Below, one piece after another: positions 45,451 to 53,390 of a DNA stretch of 64,000 nucleotides. This DNA is from Paenibacillus sp. HWE-109 (GTDB taxonomy: Bacteria; Bacillota; Bacilli; Paenibacillales; NBRC-103111): positions 5,828,001 through 5,892,000 of the forward strand of contig NZ_CP091881.1 in the NCBI RefSeq assembly GCF_022163125.1, read 5' to 3'. Both the position numbers and the translations under genes were made by a program. Every line of letters starts with the position of its first letter. The stretch's first letter is position 1. Under the pieces are notes generated by a model that had not been told where the DNA came from, did no database searches, and was given only the letters and a program-made list of their open reading frames with translations.

Positions 45451-45770
45451 AGGGAACTACAGGGCGCTATTTAGGCAATTAGCAGGGACGCGAGGGTCAT
45501 AGCGGAACTACAGGGCCTTATTTCCACGAAAAGCACTGAATTTGTGTTCAAACAGCAAAATAGCGTACTGTAGTTCCCTCAAACTTGCGATAATGGCACT
45601 TTTGACTAGAATAGCGAACTGTAGTTCCCTTAAGTCATGCAAACTGATGCTTCTGGCTGGAATAACTGGCTTGAGGTTTCCTCAACCTCAATACTGACAC
45701 TTGTGGCTGAAATAGCGGCTTGTAGTTACTTAACTCCACGTCCCCTTCTCCCGCGCGAGGCAGGTGGGTA
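45451..45770. repeat. Dispersed palindromic repeat, copy 2 (uninterrupted)
   Basis: 45451-45580 is a 130-base unit with inverted ends AGGGAACTACAGggCGCTATTT and AAATAGCGtaCTGTAGTTCCCT and an internal GCGGAACTACAGGGCCTTATTT. It continues with two related blocks, each ending in AATAGCGaaCTGTAGTTCCC or a variant, to about 45770. It is paralogous to 9104-9232 plus 11067-11150. The rest of 45313-46010 holds the promoter of the lipoprotein gene and otherwise nothing I can recognise. Confidence 0.85.
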
Positions 45771-46011
45771 CCTCCTGGGCACTCAAAACAAATTCTGCCC
45801 TTCAAGCAATGATTCAATGTACATTAAAATGTATATTGAATCAAAAAAAATGAAACCACTACAGGATTCTTTTCAAAAACATGCTGCTGCGCTGCTGATT
45901 TCTGAATATACTTTATTTTGTATTTTGAATCTTTCATCATAATAGCATCGTTTATTCGAATTGTAAATTACCTTTTAGAAAAGTTTTTATCGCGCATGCC
46001 AGCAGTTCATT

Positions 46012-46052
46012 CAAAAAAAAGAAGCCTGCCCTCCGAGGAGGACAAGCTTCTT
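46012..46052 (-). terminator. Terminator of the infC-rpmI-rplT operon
   Basis: Minus-strand AAGAAGCTTGTCCTCC pairs with GGAGGGCAGGCTTCTT, followed by eight Ts. Confidence 0.92.
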
Positions 46053-46068
46053 GGACGCGAAGCGATGC

Positions 46069-46428
46069 TTACGCGTTTACTTTTGCTTTTGCAGCTGTTG
46101 CCAAATCGTTGAACGCTTTGGAATCATTCACAGCCAAATCAGCCAAGATTTTGCGGTTTACTTCGATACCAGCCAATTTCAGGCCGTGCATCAATTTGCT
46201 GTAGCTAAGGCCGTTTTGACGAGCGCCAGCATTGATACGTGTAATCCACAGTCTGCGGAAGTTACGTTTCGTTTGACGACGGTCACGGTATGCATACACT
46301 AAAGACTTCATTACTTGTTCTTTAGCTGTTTTAAATAAGCGATGTTTGGAACCGAAATAACCTTTTGCTAATTTCAAAATCTTTTTGCGACGGTGAGCGC
46401 GAATAAATCCGCCCTTGACTCTTGCCAT
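46069..46428 (-). CDS. rplT: Ribosomal protein L20
   Basis: A 119-residue basic protein of the large subunit. Sequence 'RVKGGFIRAHRRKKILKLAK' at the start and 'YAYRDRRQTKRNFRRLWITR' are standard L20. In Bacilli L20 also represses its own operon by binding the leader RNA. Ribosome site CAGGAGGTAATCAACC. Confidence 0.98.
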   Translation of the reverse strand: MARVKGGFIRAHRRKKILKLAKGYFGSKHRLFKTAKEQVMKSLVYAYRDRRQTKRNFRRLWITRINAGARQNGLSYSKLMHGLKLAGIEVNRKILADLAVNDSKAFNDLATAAKAKVNA

Positions 46429-46481
46429 GGTTGATTACCTCCTGGGATATATAAATAATGTTCGAATTTTAGCTAGTAAAA

Positions 46482-46685
46482 TTAACCTTTGATAAGGGAC
46501 AGCTGTTGTTGCAAACGACGTACATCGCCAGGAGCCATGGTTGGGTTCGTAGACAAAACGCGTTTTTGACGTGAAGATTTACCGGAAAGCAAGTGGTTCT
46601 TACCTTGTTTGTATCTCATCACTTTGCCTGTGCCAGTGATTTTGAAACGGCCTTTCAGGCTGCTGTGTGTTTTCATTTTCGGCAT
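46482..46685 (-). CDS. rpmI: Ribosomal protein L35
   Basis: A 67-residue basic protein of the large subunit, 'PKMKTHSSLKGRFKITGTGK' at the N-terminus, standard for L35. Middle gene of infC-rpmI-rplT. Confidence 0.98.
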   Translation of the reverse strand: MPKMKTHSSLKGRFKITGTGKVMRYKQGKNHLLSGKSSRQKRVLSTNPTMAPGDVRRLQQQLSLIKG

Positions 46686-46715
46686 GGTGTTGTTCCTCCT
46701 AATTTAGTATACCGC

Positions 46716-47231
46716 CTAGGTCGTAACTTTCGGCGTTAAAATCATGATCATGCTTCTTCCTTCAAGCTTTGGAGCGCGCTCCTGCGAGGAGATATCAGCA
46801 GTTTCTGTAGCAAGACGCTCAAGCACTCTGCGACCGATTTCCGAGTGGGCAATTTCGCGACCACGGAATCGAACGCTAGCTTTTACTTTATCGCCTTCGC
46901 CAAGAAACTTAACCGCATTGCGAAGCTTCGTTTGGAAGTCATGCTCATCGATTGTCGCGCTTAGGCGAATTTCTTTGATATCCACGATCTTCTGGTTCTT
47001 ACGAGCTTCTTTTTCTTTCTTCTGCGTTTCATAACGGAATTTACCGTAATCCATAATGCGGCAGACAGGCGGCTTAGCCGTCGGTGCCACATTTACCAAG
47101 TCAAGGTTCGCGTCCAGTGCAATTTGAAGAGCTTCGCGAATCGGTGTAATACCGAGTTGTTCTCCGTCCGCCCCGATCAGGCGTACTTCCTTCACACGAA
47201 TCTCATCATTAATCATATGGTCTTTGCTAAT
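46716..47231 (-). CDS. infC: Translation initiation factor IF-3 (ATT start)
   Basis: A 171-residue IF-3, which keeps ribosomal subunits apart and checks start codons. Family sequence begins 'SKDHMINDEIRVKEVRLIG'; the C-terminal domain carries 'KVKASVRFRGREIAHSEIG'. The open frame reaches 47324, but the extra residues belong to the leader terminator. The only site with a proper ribosome site (GGAGGTGGAACACT) is ATT at 47231. An AUU start is known for infC of E. coli and Geobacillus and allows autoregulation by IF-3. Confidence 0.93.
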   Translation of the reverse strand: MSKDHMINDEIRVKEVRLIGADGEQLGITPIREALQIALDANLDLVNVAPTAKPPVCRIMDYGKFRYETQKKEKEARKNQKIVDIKEIRLSATIDEHDFQTKLRNAVKFLGEGDKVKASVRFRGREIAHSEIGRRVLERLATETADISSQERAPKLEGRSMIMILTPKVTT

Positions 47232-47412
47232 AGTGTTCCACCTCCATAAAGTATGTAGCGCTCTATCCATAAAATAAAAAGATGCGGGCGCATGGGCCCA
47301 CATCTTCATCAATAACAGGTTCATGACCTATTTAACATACATGATGATTCATTCAAACCAGCCAACAGTGTCGGTCAGGTGAGAAGCGGGCGCTTCTGCT
47401 TTTACTTGAAAT
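47232..47412 (-). promoter_or_regulatory. L20-type autoregulatory leader with attenuator
   Basis: The minus-strand leader starts near 47405. It has a stem AGAAGCG-CC-CGCTTCT, an ACCTGACCG element, and an intrinsic terminator AAGATGTGGGC..GCCCGCATCTT followed by TTTATTTT just before infC. This resembles the Bacillus L20 leader, in which L20 binding promotes termination. The position and terminator are clear; the L20-binding fold is inferred from family knowledge. Confidence 0.75.
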
Positions 47413-47441
47413 ATAATATCATTTCGTTCAAGGAAAGTCAA
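47413..47441 (-). promoter_or_regulatory. Sigma-A promoter of infC
   Basis: -35 TTGACT (47441-47436), 17-base spacer, -10 TATTAT (47418-47413) on the minus strand. The -35 box overlaps the stop codon of the glycosyltransferase gene at 47438. Confidence 0.8.
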
Positions 47442-48673
47442 CTCACTTGTTTACTTTTCATTTCATCCAGACGAATGACGCGTGTATGCTCGGTATGGCT
47501 CCATTGTTTGTTGTTTTGCGTGAAGAACGCATAGAACGTAATTGGCCACCAAGAAAGCATAAACACAGGATATAAAATTAAGTATTTATAAACTTTCCCT
47601 GGAGCTTTCTCAATATACATGGAAATTGGCAGCAGCACATATATCGCTAAGCTTACCGAATTGAAGAATACAGGATTGACATCAGCAAGCATCGGTGTTT
47701 CTGACCAACCTGGCGTCACGGATTTAATCCATAGCAGCACAGTGATAATCGCGCCGAAAAAGAAGTTGTATACGTTAGCGGAATAAATAGCCGCATCAAT
47801 TTTGGTCCAGCTGCCCTCTTTGATCCCTTGCCATAACAATGGGAAGAAATAGCGCTTGGCCACATCAAAGTGTCCTTGCATCCAGCGCAAGCGCTGTTTG
47901 GCGGATACTTTAAACGTGAGCGGCTTCTCATCATAAACGATGGCTTCGTAGTTATACGTTGGGCGAATGCCCAGCTTGATACAACGCATCGAGAACTCCA
48001 GATCTTCTACAAGGCTCGTAGCGCCCCAACCAATCTGTTTCAACAGTTTGGACTCGAAACACATGCCAGTGCCGCCCAGGTAATTAGCAAGCCCTAAGTT
48101 CGTGCGGGGCATTTGCCAGAAGCGGTTAGCGAAATAGTAGGAGATCGCATAGGAACCTGTAACCCAAGAATCATTCGGATTCTTGCTGTCCAGGTAAGCT
48201 TGAATAACGCGGGAACCCGAGCAAAGATCATTATTCATGTGAATCAGGTAATCCGAACTGGAAAGGTTGTCGGCATCGAACATCACAACAGCATCATACT
48301 GACGCTCACGCTTCCAAAGCTCCTTGAGCATCCATTCGATCGCATACCCTTTTCCTCGCAGATTTGGATTATGGCGTTCCATGGCGTACACACCGTGACT
48401 GCGCGCGATATCCGCTGTGTTGTCTGTGCAGTTGTCACAAATCACGAAGATATCATACAGCTCTTTGGGATAGTCGAGCGTTTTGAGATTCTCGATCAAT
48501 GCACCTACAACCTGCTCCTCATTATGAGCGGCCACTAAGACAGCAAACGATTTCTGTGGAGCAAAAGTCTGTTTGTTCCTCGGACGATACCATCCGAAAA
48601 AAGTTAAAAACAACTGATACGCACCAACCAAAGCCAAGCCAATTTGAAAGGTAAGCATAATATTGTCAAGCAT
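47438..48673 (-). CDS. Membrane glycosyltransferase family 2
   Basis: A 411-residue processive-type GT2. An N-terminal membrane helix is followed by the catalytic domain with 'VLVAAHNEEQVVGALIENL', 'VICDNCTDN', the DxD-like 'VMFDADN', 'SLVEDLEFSMR' and the Q-x-x-R-W motif in 'AKQRLRWMQGHF', and then about three C-terminal membrane helices. These are features of cellulose/hyaluronan/poly-GlcNAc synthase-like enzymes. The acceptor is unknown. The ATG at 48673 (after AAAAGGGGGAC) is preferred to an upstream one at 48706. Confidence 0.9.
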   Translation of the reverse strand: MLDNIMLTFQIGLALVGAYQLFLTFFGWYRPRNKQTFAPQKSFAVLVAAHNEEQVVGALIENLKTLDYPKELYDIFVICDNCTDNTADIARSHGVYAMERHNPNLRGKGYAIEWMLKELWKRERQYDAVVMFDADNLSSSDYLIHMNNDLCSGSRVIQAYLDSKNPNDSWVTGSYAISYYFANRFWQMPRTNLGLANYLGGTGMCFESKLLKQIGWGATSLVEDLEFSMRCIKLGIRPTYNYEAIVYDEKPLTFKVSAKQRLRWMQGHFDVAKRYFFPLLWQGIKEGSWTKIDAAIYSANVYNFFFGAIITVLLWIKSVTPGWSETPMLADVNPVFFNSVSLAIYVLLPISMYIEKAPGKVYKYLILYPVFMLSWWPITFYAFFTQNNKQWSHTEHTRVIRLDEMKSKQVS

Positions 48674-49019
48674 GAAGCAAAGTCCCCCTTTTTTGTTTAT
48701 GCACACAAGCTATCTTTTTATACGCGTATGCGCAGTTTATGTACAGGTGAATTAACCGTTCTTGATTTTCCTCTCTTTCCCCCTGTTTGTCAAAGTCTGC
48801 AATAACCGAAATTACGCCAGTTCCTTGAGTTTTAAGGGGAACGCACACAAACTTTATAGGATGTGCTTGAAATCAGATCGTTAATGTCCTGTTTTCATCG
48901 TTTTTCATTTTATTGTGTACAAAAAGTTCACCATTTAGACGAAGCACCCCACTTGTATGGTACGGGGTTTATTATAATTCACCTGAAGTATGCCTGACAA
49001 CTTTTGCTGTTGATCGCCA
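48674..49019. other. Gene-free region between the two glycosyltransferase genes
   Basis: No gene. A weak stem, ACCCC/GGGGT, lies at about 48946-48968 just after the stop of the GT4 gene and may end its transcript. Otherwise nothing recognisable apart from the presumed promoter of the GT2 gene. Confidence 0.4.
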
Positions 49020-50198
49020 TTAACGAATCATTCGGGCTTCAGAACTGAGCAGCGCATTCGCCGCGTTGGCATCACTAATTTCTTCATAGCTGGCAAGCAG
49101 CTTATGAAATATCTGATCCCAGGACTGCCGCAAAGCATACTCCCTGCCTGCCAAGGCCAGCCTGCAGCGCGTCTCGTGTGATGCATGCAACCTGATGACG
49201 GCTTGCATAAAAGCAGCAACGTCACCGGGCGGACACAGCAGTCCCGTTACGTCGTGCTGAATATTATCCATTACCCCGCCTGCCGCTGCTCCAATCACAG
49301 TTGTCCCACAGGCCATAGCTTCAAGTACAACATTACCGAACGTTTCGGTTGCCGAGGGAAAAAGAAACACGTCCGCAGCCGCATAAAGCTCAGCGAGATT
49401 TGCTCCCTGAACGAAACCCGTAAACGTAACTCCCGGATTACCTTCATAGCATTCGCGCAGCATTCCGGCAGAGGGTCCGTCACCGGCGATAATCAGATGA
49501 GTGTCCTCTTGAATCGCTTGCGGAAGCGCCATGTAACTGTCCAGCGCGACTTCAATACTTTTTTCCGGGGCTATTCGTCCGACATACAGCATAACGAATT
49601 TGGCCGGATCGACGCCATAAGCCTCAAGTACTGACTTCCGATCGACAATCGGCTGAAATCGTTCTGTATCGACACCGCGGCTCCAAATTTCTAACTGACG
49701 CAACCCTTTGGCGTGCAAATGATCTAAAGTTGACTGTGAGGGCACATAAACCCTCTGACAGCTTTGATGAAACCACTGCATGTATTTCCACAGCGTAGGC
49801 TCCACCCAAGGGATTTTATAATGATTCAAGTATTGGTCAAAATGAGTATGGTAGGAGGCGACTAGCGGAGTCCTATGTTTGCGGGCATGATGAAGGCCGA
49901 AAAGTCCCAAATTGAAAGGGGTTGCACAGTGAATGAGGGTAGGCTGAAAGGCATGGAGCGACTTGCGAAGCTGCACAGGGTTCGGGATAGCTAAGCGACA
50001 TTCGGGGTACAATAAAAAGGGAATACTGTAAAACCGTTCCACACGAAAAATATCGCTGTCGTCTTCTGTCACACTGGTAGGCGCAAACACCTGACAAGCG
50101 ATTCCCTTTGACTCCAAAAACCGTGTCCATCTGCCAAGCGTCTTCGCAACCCCATTGATATCCGGCAAGAAAGTGTCTGTAAACAAGGCAACTCTCAT
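49020..50198 (-). CDS. Glycosyltransferase family 4
   Basis: A 392-residue GT-B enzyme. Marks are the N-terminal 'FTDTFLPDINGVAKTLGRW', the nucleotide-sugar region 'YVGRIAPEKSIEVALDSY' and the E-x7-E motif in 'ATETFGNVVLEAMACGTTV'. The family includes lipid mannosyl- and glucosyltransferases, and the divergent PAP2 and MGDG-synthase-like genes (50392-52053) support a role in glycolipids or lipid-linked envelope polymers (inference). Confidence 0.9.
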   Translation of the reverse strand: MRVALFTDTFLPDINGVAKTLGRWTRFLESKGIACQVFAPTSVTEDDSDIFRVERFYSIPFLLYPECRLAIPNPVQLRKSLHAFQPTLIHCATPFNLGLFGLHHARKHRTPLVASYHTHFDQYLNHYKIPWVEPTLWKYMQWFHQSCQRVYVPSQSTLDHLHAKGLRQLEIWSRGVDTERFQPIVDRKSVLEAYGVDPAKFVMLYVGRIAPEKSIEVALDSYMALPQAIQEDTHLIIAGDGPSAGMLRECYEGNPGVTFTGFVQGANLAELYAAADVFLFPSATETFGNVVLEAMACGTTVIGAAAGGVMDNIQHDVTGLLCPPGDVAAFMQAVIRLHASHETRCRLALAGREYALRQSWDQIFHKLLASYEEISDANAANALLSSEARMIR

Positions 50199-50391
50199 TC
50201 TAATCAGCCCCTTTACCTTTTAACATGAAATTCCTTATTCGCTTCATGCTAGCATGGGATTGTTAGTGAAAGATCATAGGAACGTAAAATCGTGTTTCTT
50301 AAAATTTATTATGGAGTTAATCTTCTTTTAATAAACGTTCTCTACAATATACATAAGCAGGTATCTCAAGTTACGAAGGAGGCTACTACTC

Positions 50392-50919
50392 ATGAGCAGA
50401 GTCGTGAACTGGCTTCAGCATCATGAAACACGCGCGTTCCACTTTGTGAATCAACGTATCCAACACTTCTTTCTTGATCATTTCTTTTCAAAAATAACAC
50501 ATCTTGGCGGAGCCACAGCTACAATTGTTATCTCCTTGTGTTGTGCCTTGTTCGGTCATGGCGCCCTACGAGTTGCAGGACTTCAGGCTTTAATCGCTTT
50601 AACGGTCAGCCATATTCCGGTCGCTATCATTAAGAAGAAATATCCGCGACTGCGTCCTTATCTCGTTCATCCCCAAACCATTATAGGTAAAAATCCACTG
50701 ACGGATCATTCCTTTCCTTCCGGCCATACAACAGCTATTTTTTCCATTATCTTTCCTTTTGTCGCAGCTATGCCGGCACTTGGTCTTGTCCTTATTCCGC
50801 TCGCACTTACCGTCAGCCTTTCCCGTATTTATCTTGGGCTGCATTATCCTTCAGATTGTATCGTTGGCTGTTTAATCGGCTCGACAGCTTCGCTAGTGAC
50901 TGTAGCCATGTGGGGGTAA
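50392..50919 (+). CDS. PAP2-family lipid phosphatase
   Basis: A 175-residue membrane phosphatase with about five helices and all three PAP2 motifs: 'KKKYPRLRP', 'PSGH' (in 'HSFPSGHTTA') and 'SRIYLGLHYPSD'. Such proteins dephosphorylate undecaprenyl pyrophosphate or phosphatidic/phosphatidylglycerol phosphate. Ribosome site GAAGGAGG. It runs into the next gene with a 6-base gap. Confidence 0.9.
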   Translation: MSRVVNWLQHHETRAFHFVNQRIQHFFLDHFFSKITHLGGATATIVISLCCALFGHGALRVAGLQALIALTVSHIPVAIIKKKYPRLRPYLVHPQTIIGKNPLTDHSFPSGHTTAIFSIIFPFVAAMPALGLVLIPLALTVSLSRIYLGLHYPSDCIVGCLIGSTASLVTVAMWG

Positions 50920-50925
50920 CCAATT

Positions 50926-52053
50926 ATGACGACGCTGCACACTAAAAAAAGAGTGCTCATCCTCTCGGAAGGATTCGGAGCCGGCCATACGCAAGCGGCC
51001 TACGCGCTCGCCGTCAGCCTGGAGAAGCGTTGCCCAACAATCGAGACGCTTGTACTGGAGTTGGGCTCCTTCCTTCATCCGACCCTTGCTCCTTGGGTTT
51101 TTCAGGCTTACAAAAAAACGCTGACAACAAGCCCCAAACTTTATGGACGATTGTACCGTTCACAGTACAAGAAATCTTTGAACCGTTTGACCCAATTGGC
51201 CTTGCACCGCATCTTCTATGCACAGACCGCAGCCATCATCCAAGATTGGTCGCCGCAAGCCATTGTGTGTACGCATCCTTTTCCCAGTGTGGTCGTATCC
51301 CGCTTAAAAAGGGCTGGCCTCGAAATTCCGTTATGCACGGTTATTACCGATTACGATGTGCATGGCACTTGGGTAAGTCGTGAAGTCAATAAATATATGG
51401 TGTCAACAGCCTGTGTCAAAAGTAAACTTCTTGGCCGTGGCATTGCTGACACACAAGTCGAAATTACGGGAATTCCCGTGCATCCGAGCTTCCGGGAAGC
51501 GCACGATAAAGCGAATATTCGACAGCAATTTCAATTAGCTGCCATGCCGACAGTGTTGGTCATGGGCGGCGGCTGGGGCCTCATCGGCGGAGATTCGCTT
51601 AGCGAGCATTTGGTCGCTTGGAGAGACCGTATTCAATTCATATTTTGTCTGGGCAACAATCAAAAAGCATTGGCCAAACTAGCTATGGATACACGCTATC
51701 AGCATCCAAACATCCATTTGCTCGGCTTCACGCAGGAGATTGACAAGTTGATGGAAGTTTCCGATTTGCTTGTGACGAAGCCCGGAGGCATGACCTGTTC
51801 GGAGGGCCTAGCCAAATCGATTCCAATGCTCTTCTACGATCCGATCCCTGGACAAGAGGAAGAGAATGTGCATTATTTTACCCAGCAAGGATTGGGTGAA
51901 CGCATCCGATCGGCCGCTACCATTGCCAGTTGGCTGACGATGTTGGCTAGCCGCTATACCGATGTGGAAGCGAAGCGCATCTCTAATTTCCATCGAAGAA
52001 TGAAAGAGCCTCACATTGATTGTTCCGACGTCATCCTGCAGGTAATGGGCTAA
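50926..52053 (+). CDS. MGDG-synthase/UgtP-like glycosyltransferase
   Basis: A 375-residue GT28-type enzyme. The N-terminal MGDG_synth domain has 'LILSEGFGAGHTQAAYALA'; the C-terminal half carries 'VLVMGGGWGLIGGDSL' and 'LVTKPGGMTCSEGLAKSIP', the UDP-sugar site. It probably adds sugar to diacylglycerol on the inner face of the membrane. Paired with the PAP2 phosphatase, which could supply diacylglycerol from phosphatidate. Confidence 0.9.
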   Translation: MTTLHTKKRVLILSEGFGAGHTQAAYALAVSLEKRCPTIETLVLELGSFLHPTLAPWVFQAYKKTLTTSPKLYGRLYRSQYKKSLNRLTQLALHRIFYAQTAAIIQDWSPQAIVCTHPFPSVVVSRLKRAGLEIPLCTVITDYDVHGTWVSREVNKYMVSTACVKSKLLGRGIADTQVEITGIPVHPSFREAHDKANIRQQFQLAAMPTVLVMGGGWGLIGGDSLSEHLVAWRDRIQFIFCLGNNQKALAKLAMDTRYQHPNIHLLGFTQEIDKLMEVSDLLVTKPGGMTCSEGLAKSIPMLFYDPIPGQEEENVHYFTQQGLGERIRSAATIASWLTMLASRYTDVEAKRISNFHRRMKEPHIDCSDVILQVMG

Positions 52054-52073
52054 CCGCAAATGAATAAATGAAA

Positions 52074-52118
52074 AAAGCCATCCTCCTGCAGCGCATGCTT
52101 CAGTGGGATAGCTTTATT
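52074..52118. terminator. Bidirectional terminator between MGDG-like gene and trmB
   Basis: AAAGCCATCC (52074-52083) pairs with GGATAGCTTT (52106-52115) with one mismatch; T/A-rich flanks on both sides serve the convergent genes. Confidence 0.75.
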
Positions 52119-52145
52119 TGAGTTAAAACACGATCAAACAGAAAC

Positions 52146-52877
52146 CTACTCGGCTGCTGGTTTGCTAAGCTGATCTAGATGGGCAGCAAGCGCATCTTGA
52201 CCAATCACTACTTCACAACGGTGAATGTTCATGCCTTGTCCGGCGAATTTCGTTTCATATTCCGTCATCACATGATCAGGATGAATGCCATCCACATGCA
52301 AGTTCAGCGAAATATTACGCATTCTCAGCCCCATATCCGCAAAAGAATTCAGCGAGAATTCAAACAAAGATTGCGAATCGGTTTTCAAATGAATCTCGCC
52401 ATTCGCATTCAGAATTTGCTTATATTTCTCAACAAAGCCTGGATGCGTCAAGCGTCTGCGCGCATGCTTTTTCTTAGGCCACGGATCACTGAAATTTAAA
52501 TAGACCCGTTCCAGCTCCCCCTCAGCAAAAGCTTCTTCAATATGCTCAATATTAAACAGCATCAACTTCAAATTCGGAATATTGAAGCCGGACTCCGACT
52601 CTTCCTCTGATTGAATCTCATGAGCAACCTTAGCTTTCTCACTTGCTTTGCGAATAAGCTCGTCATACATATCGACACCAATGAAATTAATGTGTGGGTA
52701 CTTTCTGCTCATTTCACTAATGAAGCGACCTTTGCCCATGCCAAGCTCTGCATGAATCGGATTGTTGTTTCCGAATAATTCCGCCCATTTCCCCTTGTGG
52801 TCTTTGGCGTTCAGAACAACGAGTTCTTTCTGACGTTCTATATCTTCCCGAATTCCTTTTCTTCCCCGTAAACGCAT
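52146..52877 (-). CDS. trmB: tRNA (guanine-N7-)-methyltransferase
   Basis: A 243-residue SAM-dependent enzyme that makes m7G46 in tRNA. SAM site 'HAELGMGKGRFISEMS'; catalytic motif 'YLNFSDPWPKKKHARRRLTH'; C-terminal 'TEYETKFAGQGMNIHRCEV'. A short acidic insertion ('SEEESESG') is seen after the second SAM motif. Ribosome site AGGAGGCAAATTGTAA. Confidence 0.96.
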   Translation of the reverse strand: MRLRGRKGIREDIERQKELVVLNAKDHKGKWAELFGNNNPIHAELGMGKGRFISEMSRKYPHINFIGVDMYDELIRKASEKAKVAHEIQSEEESESGFNIPNLKLMLFNIEHIEEAFAEGELERVYLNFSDPWPKKKHARRRLTHPGFVEKYKQILNANGEIHLKTDSQSLFEFSLNSFADMGLRMRNISLNLHVDGIHPDHVMTEYETKFAGQGMNIHRCEVVIGQDALAAHLDQLSKPAAE

Positions 52878-52952
52878 TTACAATTTGCCTCCTACACGTA
52901 CATGCTATCGAATACAAATCATAGACCATTCTAGGGAAAAAATCAAAGGGAA

Positions 52953-53156
52953 TTACACATCCAACAAGTGATAGGCAATCGTATTCGACGATGATTTGAA
53001 AAGCTTTTGATCCAACGAACGCTTGACTTTGCGTCTGGCTTCTTTGGATATTTGCGGATCTGCGGGAAATTTCAGACCAGCGCTAAGTGCCTGCGCTTCT
53101 TTAACTGTAAGCTCAACAGAAACTGTATCTGCCGATAGAGTCGAACCAAGTATCAT
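52953..53156 (-). CDS. Small conserved-looking hypothetical protein
   Basis: A 67-residue soluble protein, basic in the second half ('SKEARRKVKRSLDQKLFK'). I do not recognise it. The start has GAAGG seven bases upstream and the codon use looks like a real gene. It lies 75 bases before trmB on the same strand. No membrane segment, signal or cysteine is seen. Confidence 0.6.
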   Translation of the reverse strand: MILGSTLSADTVSVELTVKEAQALSAGLKFPADPQISKEARRKVKRSLDQKLFKSSSNTIAYHLLDV

Positions 53157-53288
53157 GCCATTACCTTCTTTCTTTATAAAGATTGTTACCCTTAGTTTTA
53201 GTCTAGCTGGAGGTCTTTATGATTAACAGAATGTTCCAGTTGGCGATGCGAGCTGAGACGGGGACTGGTTTTAGTACATGGCAAGGGT

Positions 53289-53385
53289 GCAAGTGCGTGT
53301 GATGTGGGCGGTGTGGTGGGACGGTGCGCGGTGTGGGTGCGCGGGTGCGCGGTGCGGGGGCGGTAGGAGGCAAGGTGATTGGGGG
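53289..53385. other. G-rich low-complexity stretch
   Basis: A run of G and T on the plus strand with units such as GGTGCGCGGTG, GGGTGCGC and GGGGGCGG, very unlike the AT-rich surroundings. Several GGG/GG tracts could form a G-quadruplex. It directly precedes the tandem array. Confidence 0.7.
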
Positions 53386-53390
53386 AGCAG

